DNA of 64,000 nt from Deltaproteobacteria bacterium (GTDB taxonomy: Bacteria; Myxococcota; UBA727; VGSZ01): the NCBI GenBank assembly GCA_020850995.1, contig JADZDP010000006.1:27187-91186 (forward strand), given 5' to 3'. Each line of letters begins with the position of its first letter. Position 1 is the first letter of the stretch. The notes under the pieces were generated by a model. The model was not told the DNA's origin and did no database searches. It worked only from the letters and a program-made list of their open reading frames with translations. Both the position numbers and the translations under genes were made by a program. Of the stretch, positions 27,032 through 34,707 are shown in pieces.

Positions 27032-28518
27032 TGGACGCGCTGGCGCTCCCGGTGGCCGAGCTGGCGCGCCGCTTGGCCGCGGGCGAGCTGTCGAGCCGCG
27101 TGCTCGTCGAAGCGGCGCTGGCGCGCATCGAACGCCACGAGGGCGCCGTGGGCGCGTTTCTCTCGGTGGACGCCGACGTCGCGCGCGCGCAGGCCGAGGC
27201 CAGCGACGGGCGACGCGCGCGTGGCCAGACGCTCGGCGCGCTCGACGGCGTGCCCGTGGGCATCAAGGACAACATCGCCGTCGAGGGCGCGTCGCTCAGC
27301 GCCGGCAGCAAGATCCTCGAGGGCTACCGCTCGCCCTTCGATGCGACGGTGGTACACAAGCTCAAGGGCGCTGGCGCCGTGCTGCTCGGGCGCCTCAACT
27401 GCGACGAATTCGCCATGGGCTCGTCGACGGAGAGCAGCGCGTATCAGCTCACGAAGAACCCCTGGGACCTGACCCGCGTGCCGGGCGGGTCGTCGGGCGG
27501 CTCGGCGGCGGCGGTGGCGGCGCGCATGCTGCCGCTCTCGCTCGGCAGCGACACCGGCGGCTCCATCCGGCAGCCGGCGGCGCTGTGCGGCGTGGTGGGG
27601 CTCAAGCCGAGCTGGGGTCGCGTGTCGCGCTTCGGGCTGGTGGCGTTCGCCTCGTCGCTCGACGTCATCGGGCCCTTCGCGCGTGATGTGCGCTCGGCAG
27701 CGCTGCTCTTGCAGACCATCGCCGGGCCTGACCCGCGCGACGCCACCGCCGACGCGCGCCCGGTGCCGTCGCTGGTCGACGCTCTCGCCGGCGGCGCGGC
27801 CGGCCTCACCGTGGGCGTGCCGCGCGCGCTGCTCGACGTCGCCGGCCTCGACGGCGAGGTGGCACGCGCCACCGCCACCGCCGAGCGCGCGCTGGCCACC
27901 GCGGGTGCCCGCGTGGTCGACGTCGAGCTGCCGCTGATGGCGCAGGCCGTCGCCTGCTACTACGTGATCGCCATGGCCGAGGCCGCCAGCAACCTCGCCC
28001 GCTTCGACGGCGTGCGCTACGGGCCGCGGCGCGGCGAGGAGCGCGGCTTGGCGGCCATGATGGAGGAGACGCGCGCCCTCTTCGGCGACGAGGTCAAGCG
28101 ACGCATCGTGGTGGGCACCTGGGTGTTGTCGAAGGGCTACGTCGACGCCTACGTGCACCGCGCGCAGCGCGTGCGCCGCACCATTGCCGACGGGATGAAC
28201 GCCGCGCTGGCGCGCTGTGACGTGCTCTTGCTTCCCACCTCGCCCGAGCCCGCGTGGCCGCTCGGCGGCAAGCGCAGCGACCCGCTCGCCATGTACCTCG
28301 CCGACGCCTTCACCGTGCCGGCGAGCCTGGCGGGGCTGCCCGCCGCGTCGCTGAACGCCGCCCACTCGGCCGCGGGACTGCCGCTCGGCGTGCAGCTGGT
28401 CGCGCGCTCCTTCGACGAGCCCACCCTCGTGCGCGCCGCGGCCGCGCTCGAGGACGCGCTGGCCCTGCCCGATCGACTCCCCCCACTGCTGCAGAGACCC
28501 TCGGAGGCCACGTCATGA
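27031..28518 (+). CDS. gatA: Asp/Glu-tRNA amidotransferase subunit A
   Basis: This is a 495-residue amidase-signature enzyme that releases ammonia from glutamine for tRNA-dependent amidation. It shows the Ser-cisSer-Lys triad: Lys in GVPVGIKDNIAVEG, Ser in GGSSGGSAAAVAA and in LGSDTGGSIRQPA. The GatA-type segment TKNPWDLTRVPGGSSG lies just before. Because GlnRS is encoded right upstream, Gln-tRNA does not need this route, so the complex likely serves Asn-tRNA formation. GatC is 13 kb away and gatB is outside the window. The gene ends in a 4-bp overlap with the HIT gene. Confidence 0.95.
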   Translation: MDALALPVAELARRLAAGELSSRVLVEAALARIERHEGAVGAFLSVDADVARAQAEASDGRRARGQTLGALDGVPVGIKDNIAVEGASLSAGSKILEGYRSPFDATVVHKLKGAGAVLLGRLNCDEFAMGSSTESSAYQLTKNPWDLTRVPGGSSGGSAAAVAARMLPLSLGSDTGGSIRQPAALCGVVGLKPSWGRVSRFGLVAFASSLDVIGPFARDVRSAALLLQTIAGPDPRDATADARPVPSLVDALAGGAAGLTVGVPRALLDVAGLDGEVARATATAERALATAGARVVDVELPLMAQAVACYYVIAMAEAASNLARFDGVRYGPRRGEERGLAAMMEETRALFGDEVKRRIVVGTWVLSKGYVDAYVHRAQRVRRTIADGMNAALARCDVLLLPTSPEPAWPLGGKRSDPLAMYLADAFTVPASLAGLPAASLNAAHSAAGLPLGVQLVARSFDEPTLVRAAAALEDALALPDRLPPLLQRPSEATS

Positions 28519-28856
28519 CCACGGTGTTCGGCAAGATCCTGCGCGGCGAGATCCCCTGCAAGAAGGTCTACGAGGACGACACCGTGCTCGCGTTCGACGA
28601 CGTCGCGCCCATGGCACCGGTGCACGTGCTCATCATCCCGAAGCAGGCCATCGCGGGGTTGAACGACGCGACCACGTCGCACGAAGCGCTGCTCGGGCAC
28701 ATCATGGCGACGGCGAAGAAGGTGGCGGCGCTCAAGGGCATCGACAAGAGCGGCTATCGCGTGGTGATGAACTCCGGCGCCGACGGTGGCCAGAGCGTGT
28801 TTCACATGCACCTGCACGTGCTCGGCGGGCGTCCGCTCGGCTGGCCGCCGGGCTGA
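28515..28856 (+). CDS. HIT-family nucleotide-binding hydrolase
   Basis: This is a 113-residue protein with ATG at 28515 inside the gatA stop (ATGA). It is a typical HINT-type HIT protein: FGKILRGEIPCKK at the start, DDVAPMAPVHVLIIPK in the middle, and the histidine triad HMHLHVLGG near the C-terminus. HINT enzymes hydrolyse adenosine phosphoramidates, including aminoacyl-adenylates released by tRNA synthetases. Placement behind glnS and gatA fits that role, though this is inference. Confidence 0.95.
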   Translation: MTTVFGKILRGEIPCKKVYEDDTVLAFDDVAPMAPVHVLIIPKQAIAGLNDATTSHEALLGHIMATAKKVAALKGIDKSGYRVVMNSGADGGQSVFHMHLHVLGGRPLGWPPG

Positions 28857-28953
28857 CGGGGCGCCCACAGGCCGAGACACCGCGCGACACCAGCGGACCC
28901 GCGCCGCCGACCCTGCGCTCAGCGACACTGCAGCGCGAGACTCGGAGGTCCGC

Positions 28954-30264
28954 ATGGCTCGCGTCGAGCTCCAGCGCCTGCCCGCCATCCTGCTCGCCAT
29001 CCTGCTCGTCGGCGTGGTGGGGGCCGCCTGTGACCCGCCGCCACCGGCGCTGCGGGTCGAGGGTGGCGGCGATGCCGCGGTGATCGGCGAGGGCGGCGAC
29101 GATCCTCCGTCGCTGGTGCGGGTCGCCGGCAGCGAGCTCGAGTTGCCCGACGCGGGGCCCGTGGCTGACGACGACGCCGGGCCGACCGAGCCCCCGCCGG
29201 ACGCCGGCGGTGCGCCGGACGCCGGCACCGAAGAGCCGCCGCAGCCCGCGCAGCCAAGCTGCGACGCCAGCGCCGTCGGCGGCGACTACTGCGCCGGCGA
29301 CAAGGTCAGCTATGGCGTCGAGGGCACGCTCTACCGCTGTGCGGGACCCGGGCCTGCCACCGTGGTGCGAGCGTGCGCGCAGGGGTGCGTGGTGGCCCCG
29401 CCAGGTCACGACGACTACTGCGCCGAGCCATCCCCTACGTGTGACGCCAACGCCGTCGGCGGCGACTACTGCGCCGGCGACAAGGTCAGCCACGGTGTCG
29501 AGGACACGCTCTACCGCTGCGAGGGCCCGGGGCCGGCGAGCGCGCTGCAGGCCTGCGCGCAGGGGTGCGTGGTGGCCCCGCCAGGTCACGACGACTACTG
29601 CGCGACGCCGCCGCCCACCTGTGACGACAACGCGTTCACCGGCGACTACTGCGCCGGCGACAAGGTCAGCAATGGCGTCGAGGACACGCTCTACCGCTGC
29701 GAGGGACCCGGGCCTGCCACGGCGCTCGAGGCCTGCGCCGACGGCTGCGTGGTGGCGCCGCCAGGGCAGGATGACTACTGCGCCAACGGTGCATGCCCCC
29801 ACCACGACCTGCTCCGCTGGGGTCTGGCACCCGACGCCTCCGACCAGCTTCGCTGCGCAGGGGTGCCTGCGTCGCGCGTGGTGCAGACCATCGGCTCCGC
29901 GCCGGCGTCGGCCGGCTACCACGCGCAAGACGGGACCATCGACGGGCACGCGTATTGTGCCGCGACGGATCTGAGCAGCTCGGGCCTGAGCAACGCCGAG
30001 CTGCGCGCGCTCTTGAGCCGGCTCGCCGACGGGGGCTTCGCCGCGTTCTATCGGTGGCCCGGGCACGACGGCTGGCCGGCCGACGAGTCGCCACACATCC
30101 ATGCCATCTACGCCGGGGTGCCCATGAAGTGGCAGCTCGACGAGCAGGTCGACGACTGGCTCGAGGGAAGGAATGGCTTATCGAGCCACGGCAGCTACAC
30201 CTTTTGGCAACCCTCCGCCGCGCAGCGCGCCCAGGTGCGCGCCCTGTTCAACGCGAGCAACTGA
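28954..30264 (+). CDS. Cys-rich repeat lipoprotein with M15-like C-terminal domain
   Basis: This is a 436-residue protein with ATG at 28954 and GGAGG 7 bases before. Lipidation is likely at Cys26 (GVVGAAC). After an acidic Pro-rich linker come three about 57-residue modules (roughly residues 105-285). Each has six cysteines: CDAxAVGGDYCAGDKVS, TLYRC, GPGPA, ACAQGCVVAPPG, DDYC. The last 145 residues have GHAYCAATDL (His-x6-Asp) and later PHIHAIYAG. This spacing resembles the zinc ligands of M15 peptidoglycan peptidases; the match is loose. The same six-Cys module occurs in the next gene. It may sit on the cell surface and bind or cut cell wall. Confidence 0.78.
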   Translation: MARVELQRLPAILLAILLVGVVGAACDPPPPALRVEGGGDAAVIGEGGDDPPSLVRVAGSELELPDAGPVADDDAGPTEPPPDAGGAPDAGTEEPPQPAQPSCDASAVGGDYCAGDKVSYGVEGTLYRCAGPGPATVVRACAQGCVVAPPGHDDYCAEPSPTCDANAVGGDYCAGDKVSHGVEDTLYRCEGPGPASALQACAQGCVVAPPGHDDYCATPPPTCDDNAFTGDYCAGDKVSNGVEDTLYRCEGPGPATALEACADGCVVAPPGQDDYCANGACPHHDLLRWGLAPDASDQLRCAGVPASRVVQTIGSAPASAGYHAQDGTIDGHAYCAATDLSSSGLSNAELRALLSRLADGGFAAFYRWPGHDGWPADESPHIHAIYAGVPMKWQLDEQVDDWLEGRNGLSSHGSYTFWQPSAAQRAQVRALFNASN

Positions 30265-30339
30265 CGCAGCCGATGGCCGAGCCTCGGCGCGCGGTGTATC
30301 TCCCTCGACGATAGGCGGCCGCGCCGCAGGAGGGAGCAG

Positions 30340-30957
30340 GTGAGCGTCGATCGCGCGGGGTTCGTGCTGGTCATGGTCGCCGTTGCCGCGGCAGGCGCGC
30401 CGGCGTGTGCCCTCTTCTCGGACGCCCTCGCCTGCGACGAGGAGACCCCCTGCCCCGCTGCGTCTCGCTGCAACGCACAGGGCTTCTGCGCCTCGTCGTC
30501 GGCTGAGGGGGAAGGCGAGGGTGAAGGTGAAGGCGAAGGTGAGGGTGAAGGCGAAGGTGAGGGTGAAGGCGAGGGCGAGGGCGAAGGTGAAGGTGAAGGC
30601 GAGAGCGCCACCTGTGACGCCGACGCGGTGGTGGGCTTCTACTGCGGAGGGGACAAGGTCAGCGACGGCGACGCTGGATCTCTCTACGCCTGCAACGGCC
30701 CCGGACCCGCCACGCTGGAGGGGGTCTGCCAGTACGGCTGCGTCGTCGCCGGTGCGGGCAACGACGACTACTGCCACCCCGCCGCCACCTGCGATGCCAC
30801 TGCCGTCGTCGGGTATTACTGCGCCGGCGACAAGGTGAGCGACGGCGTCCCCGGCACGCTCTATCGCTGCAACGGTCCCGGCCCCGCCGTGGTGGTTGAG
30901 GTCTGTGGCGCGGGCTGCGTCATCGCCCCCGCCGGCCAAGACGACTACTGCGCATGA
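30340..30957 (+). CDS. Cys-rich repeat lipoprotein with long Gly-Glu linker
   Basis: This is a 205-residue protein starting with GTG at 30340 after GGAGGGAGCAG. The signal peptide ends near AGAPAC. A small disulfide-type head (CDEETPCPAASRCNAQGFC) is followed by about 16 Gly-Glu pairs encoded by a GAAGGC/GAGGGT repeat. Two six-Cys modules of the same type as in the previous gene follow (CDADAVVGFYCGGDKVS to DDYC, and a second copy ending at the C-terminus). Its stop overlaps the kinase start (ATGA). It is probably the exposed sensor or ligand of the kinase operon; this is inference. Confidence 0.8.
   Translation: MSVDRAGFVLVMVAVAAAGAPACALFSDALACDEETPCPAASRCNAQGFCASSSAEGEGEGEGEGEGEGEGEGEGEGEGEGEGEGEGESATCDADAVVGFYCGGDKVSDGDAGSLYACNGPGPATLEGVCQYGCVVAGAGNDDYCHPAATCDATAVVGYYCAGDKVSDGVPGTLYRCNGPGPAVVVEVCGAGCVIAPAGQDDYCA
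30505..30606 (+). repeat. GAAGGC/GAGGGT tandem repeat (Gly-Glu linker)
   Basis: About 16 six-base units with third-position variation encode a Gly-Glu chain in the lipoprotein gene. Slippage would keep the frame. Similar shorter tracts occur at 11268-11342, 42350-42397 and 46178-46211. Confidence 0.88.
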
Positions 30958-32543
30958 GCAGCGCCCCCCCCGACACCACACCCTTCGCGCCAAAGCCGTT
31001 CGGCGACTACCTGCTGACCGCGGAGCTCGGCCGCGGTGGCATGGGCGCGGTCTTCCTCGCCAAGCGCACCAGCTACGCGCCCGACATCCTACGCTTCTGC
31101 GCCGTGAAGACGCTCGGCGCCATGGCCACGCGCAGCGACTTCGTGCGCAGGTTCCACGACGAGGCGCGCGCGGTGGTGACCATGAACCACCCGGGCATCT
31201 GCCACGTGTTCGACGTCGGCATCGTCGACGGCGAGCACTACTTGGCGATGGAGCTCATCGAGGGCGTCTCGCTGCAGGAGCTCCAGCGCGCCCAGGCGCG
31301 CGCCGGCGAGCCCGTGCCCCCGACCCTGGCCCTCACGATCGCCGATGCGATGCTCGATGCCCTGGCGTACGCGCATGAGCGCCGCGATCCTGCCACGGGC
31401 GCGTCGCTGCACCTGGTGCACCGCGACGTCACGCCACAGAACGTCATGCTCACCTTCAGCGGCGCCGTGAAGCTCATCGACTTCGGCCTCGCGATCTCGA
31501 GCATGAAGGAGGAGCGGACCATCGGCGGCGTGGTCATCGGCAAGATCGCCTACATGGCTCCCGAGCATGCGCGCGGTGAAGCGCTCGACGCGCGCGCCGA
31601 CGTGTACGCGGCGGCGATCATCCTGTACGAGCTGCTCACGGGTCGCCGTTTCTACGCGGGCCTGAGCAAGAACCAGATCGCGACCCACGCGGCCGAAGGA
31701 AGCTACCTGCCGCCCCTCGACGGCGTACCCGAGGCGCTGCGTGCTCCGCTTGCCCGCGCGCTCGCGCCTGAAGTGGCGGCACGCACCACGTCGTGCGCGG
31801 CGCTGCAGCGCGAGCTCTACCAGGCCGAGCCAACGCGGGCACCGGCGCGCGAGCTAGCGGCGCTGATCGCGAACCGACTGCCCGATCACGCGACGCGCTT
31901 CACGGAGCTCCTGCGCGGCGCCGCGACCACGCCGACCCCCGACAGCGTCGAGGTGACGCGCTCCGTCGTCACGCACGTCGCGAGGTCCGACGAAGATGCC
32001 GACCGTCGTACCACCTCGGCGACGGTGCCGACGCCCCCGGTGCGCGCGCGCACCTTTCGTCGCGCGGCGCTGCTGGCCTCGGTCTCCGCGGTGAGCGCCG
32101 CCCTCACCTGGAGCGCATGGCGCGCCCTCGACCGCCACAGCGACGACGTGGCCGCGGGCGCGCCGGCGGCGGTCGCCAGCGCGCCAGTGCTACCGCCAAC
32201 GTCAGTGACCCCGGAGCCTCCGGCCGTCCCCCCCACCGCGGCAGCACCGAGCCAGCAGGTGCTGCCCGCCGCTGAGGCGCCGAGGGCGCCAGACGCAGGA
32301 CCGGCCGAGCCACCGCGCAGCGCCACCCAGCGCCCCGCGCGGCGGCCGCCCGCGCCTCCGCCAACGCCCTTGCCCGACCTCGCCGCGCAGCTCGACTACC
32401 TCGAGCGCTGGTGCGCCGTGCGCGCGCCGACCTGCACGCGCGCTGCCGTGGCGCAGCGTCGACGCGTGCCGCTCCTCGACGCCGCCGGCCTGCGCGCCTT
32501 GCGGGAGGAAGCGAGCGCGTGCGTGCTACAGTGCCGGCGATGA
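30954..32543 (+). CDS. membrane Ser/Thr protein kinase
   Basis: This is a 529-residue protein with ATG at 30954 inside the previous stop. Residues 19-290 form a Hanks-type kinase: GRGGMGAVF, Lys52, HRD at 156-158 followed by VTPQN, DFG at 176-178, and MAPEHARGE. One transmembrane helix lies near 365-385 (AALLASVSAVSAALTW), then a Pro/Ala-rich linker and a small C-terminal domain with four cysteines (WCAVRAPTC, ACVLQC) on the outer side. The outside cysteine domain and the neighbouring Cys-rich lipoprotein suggest contact between the two. It ends in a 4-bp overlap with the next gene. Confidence 0.93.
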   Translation: MSSAPPDTTPFAPKPFGDYLLTAELGRGGMGAVFLAKRTSYAPDILRFCAVKTLGAMATRSDFVRRFHDEARAVVTMNHPGICHVFDVGIVDGEHYLAMELIEGVSLQELQRAQARAGEPVPPTLALTIADAMLDALAYAHERRDPATGASLHLVHRDVTPQNVMLTFSGAVKLIDFGLAISSMKEERTIGGVVIGKIAYMAPEHARGEALDARADVYAAAIILYELLTGRRFYAGLSKNQIATHAAEGSYLPPLDGVPEALRAPLARALAPEVAARTTSCAALQRELYQAEPTRAPARELAALIANRLPDHATRFTELLRGAATTPTPDSVEVTRSVVTHVARSDEDADRRTTSATVPTPPVRARTFRRAALLASVSAVSAALTWSAWRALDRHSDDVAAGAPAAVASAPVLPPTSVTPEPPAVPPTAAAPSQQVLPAAEAPRAPDAGPAEPPRSATQRPARRPPAPPPTPLPDLAAQLDYLERWCAVRAPTCTRAAVAQRRRVPLLDAAGLRALREEASACVLQCRR

Positions 32544-33367
32544 CCGGCGTCGTGCCGCTCTGGATTCTTGCCGCATCGAACGCACTGGCCGCCGTGCCGG
32601 TGGTGAGCCCCGCGGTGCTTCCCACGGTCGCGGTGGTGCCGCTCGCTGCTGGTGGCGAGCGGAGCGAGGAGGAGGCCCTCGTCGACGAGGCCATCCGCCG
32701 AGGACTCGAGGGGACAAGGACAGCGCGCGCCATGAGCGCGCAGCAGCTCGAGCTGGTGACCGCGCGTGCGCGCGCCGCCGGTATCGTGTGCGAGCTGCGC
32801 GACGCGGCGTGCGTCGCGCGCATTGGCGCGTTCGGCGGCTTCGATTTCGCGCTGGTGCCGCGAGCGCAGTGGCCGACGCCCGGCGAGGAAGGCGCCGCCG
32901 CCTCGCTCACGATCGCGTTGGTCGATTGCGCGACCGGCGCCGTGATTCGCGAGCCTGCCGCGCGGATGGTGCCGCCCAGCAGCAGCTGGGGCGAAGTCGC
33001 GCTCGCCCTTACTCGCGCGGCCCTGGGCACGACGCCATCGCCCACCAGCTCCACCACCGACGTGCCGCCACCGCAGCGCGCCATGGCGGGCACACAAGCA
33101 ACGGCGCCGCGCTCCCACGGTGGCCCGCGCCCGCTCGCCATCGCCGGGCTCGGCGCGCTCGGCGTGGGTGCCACCGTCGCAGCCGGCGGTGGCGTTGCCG
33201 CGTGGCTGGTAGCCCCCGCGGAACAGAGCCGAGACCAGCTCACGGCGCGCCAATACAATGACGCGGTGACGCTGGGACGCGCGTTCCTCGTCGTGGGTGC
33301 CGCGGGCCTGGCGCTCGCCAGCACGGGAGCGCTGTTGTGGCTGCTCGACGGGAGCGACCCCGCGTGA
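32540..33367 (+). CDS. exported protein with two C-terminal membrane helices
   Basis: This is a 275-residue protein with ATG at 32540 (ATGA overlap with the kinase). A signal-like N-terminus leads to a domain of alternating strands and helices (VAVVPLAAG, SAQQLELVTARA, CELRDAACVARIG, FDFALVPRAQW) resembling the substrate or TolB-N-like domains that accompany kinases in myxobacteria. Two hydrophobic segments end the chain (LAIAGLGALGVGATVAAGGG and FLVVGAAGLALASTGALLWLL). I do not recognise the family. It is the third gene of the overlapping operon. Confidence 0.78.
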   Translation: MTGVVPLWILAASNALAAVPVVSPAVLPTVAVVPLAAGGERSEEEALVDEAIRRGLEGTRTARAMSAQQLELVTARARAAGIVCELRDAACVARIGAFGGFDFALVPRAQWPTPGEEGAAASLTIALVDCATGAVIREPAARMVPPSSSWGEVALALTRAALGTTPSPTSSTTDVPPPQRAMAGTQATAPRSHGGPRPLAIAGLGALGVGATVAAGGGVAAWLVAPAEQSRDQLTARQYNDAVTLGRAFLVVGAAGLALASTGALLWLLDGSDPA

Positions 33368-34686
33368 GCGCGGTGCCGCGCTTCCTCCAGCCCGCAAACC
33401 CCCCGGTGCCATTCGTGGGGCGCGGCGCAGAGCGTGCGCGACTCGCCCAGGCCCTCGAGCGTGGCGCCGTGACGGTGCTGTGGGGGTTCTCGGGGATCGG
33501 CAAGTCCGCGCTCGTCGCCGCCGTGCTCGCGGAGCGATTCGCGCGCGAGCGCATGAGCACCCTCGTCGTGGACGCGGCGGCGACGCCCGACCCCATCGAC
33601 GGTGTACGCCCGGCGCTGGCGCTGGCGCTCGGCCAGCCAGTGGCACAGCGGGGCAGCCCCCTCGCCGACGGGCGCGCGCTGCTCGACGCCCTCGACGACG
33701 CCGGGTTGTGGCTCATCCTCGACGGCATCGAGCGCATCGACGCGTCGGCGCGCTTGCTCACGCTCCTCGATCTCGCGCAGCGCTACGCGCGCGCTGCCCG
33801 CGTGCTGTGCGTGTGCCGCGAGGATCCGCGCATACCTGCGCTGCGCACGCAGACCATCGCCCTCGCACCGCTCGGCGCTGCGGAGCTGCGCACGCTGCTC
33901 GCGGAGGTGCAGCCGGGCCTGAGCGCGGAGGAGTCGACGCGCATGGTGACGCGCGCGCAGGGGTCGCCCTGGCGCCTCTTGCAGCTCTCCGTCGGTGACG
34001 ATGGCAGCGGTGGTCCCGAGGCCTCGCTGCTGGCGCTCTCGCCCGCCGCGCAGGGCCTGTTGCGCACGCTGGCGCTGCTGCCCACCGGCGTGCCGGCGGA
34101 GGTGCTGGCGCGGGCCACGAGGCTACCGAGCGCCGAGGTGCTCGAGTCGCTGGCGCGGCGCGGCTATCTCGAGCTGAGCGCGCGTGGCGTGCGCCTGCAC
34201 GACGCTGCGCGCGCCATGGTGACCGCCACGCTCGACACCGACGAGCGCGCGCAGCGCCTGGTGCGCTTGCGCGCCGCGCTCACCGAGTCGAGCGACCCCG
34301 CGGCCGCCGCCGCCGCACGTGCGCTCGCGCTCGACCAGGGGGCGAGCGTGGTGCGCGACGCCGGCGGTCCTGCCTGGTGCGTCGACGGCGCAGCTTTGCG
34401 CATCGTGCTGGCCGACGGCCGCGCGGTGGATCTGTCGAAGAAGAAGGTGCTGTTCGACCTGCTGGCCGCGCTCTGTCGCTTGGGCGGCACCGCCAGCAAG
34501 GAGCAGCTCCTCGAGGTCGCCTGGGGCATCCGCGACTATCACCCCTTGCGCCATGACAACCGCCTCAAGGTGGCGGTGCGCAAGCTGCGGCGCCTGCTCG
34601 AAGGCGCGCTGGGCGAAGACCCCATGGAGGCCAAGGACGACGGCTATCGCCTGCGCGGTCGCGTGCGCTTCATCGAGGGCCCCTGA
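33364..34686 (+). CDS. P-loop ATPase with C-terminal OmpR-type winged helix
   Basis: This is a 440-residue protein with GTG at 33364 (GTGA overlap). Residues 18-230 form an AAA/NACHT-like ATPase: FVGRGAERARL, Walker A GFSGIGKS at 41-48, Walker B LWLILDGIE near 120. A helical/winged region follows. Residues about 345-437 match an OmpR/PhoB DNA-binding domain (RIVLADGRAVDLSKKK, KEQLLEVAW, NRLKVAVRKLRRLLE, GYRLRGRVRF). In AfsR-type regulators the DNA-binding domain comes first; here it is last. With the kinase two genes upstream, it is a good candidate for the kinase's transcriptional output, like AfsK-AfsR, but this is inferred. Confidence 0.82.
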   Translation: MSAVPRFLQPANPPVPFVGRGAERARLAQALERGAVTVLWGFSGIGKSALVAAVLAERFARERMSTLVVDAAATPDPIDGVRPALALALGQPVAQRGSPLADGRALLDALDDAGLWLILDGIERIDASARLLTLLDLAQRYARAARVLCVCREDPRIPALRTQTIALAPLGAAELRTLLAEVQPGLSAEESTRMVTRAQGSPWRLLQLSVGDDGSGGPEASLLALSPAAQGLLRTLALLPTGVPAEVLARATRLPSAEVLESLARRGYLELSARGVRLHDAARAMVTATLDTDERAQRLVRLRAALTESSDPAAAAAARALALDQGASVVRDAGGPAWCVDGAALRIVLADGRAVDLSKKKVLFDLLAALCRLGGTASKEQLLEVAWGIRDYHPLRHDNRLKVAVRKLRRLLEGALGEDPMEAKDDGYRLRGRVRFIEGP

Positions 34687-34707
34687 GGGCCTTCGAGGGC
34701 GCACGTG

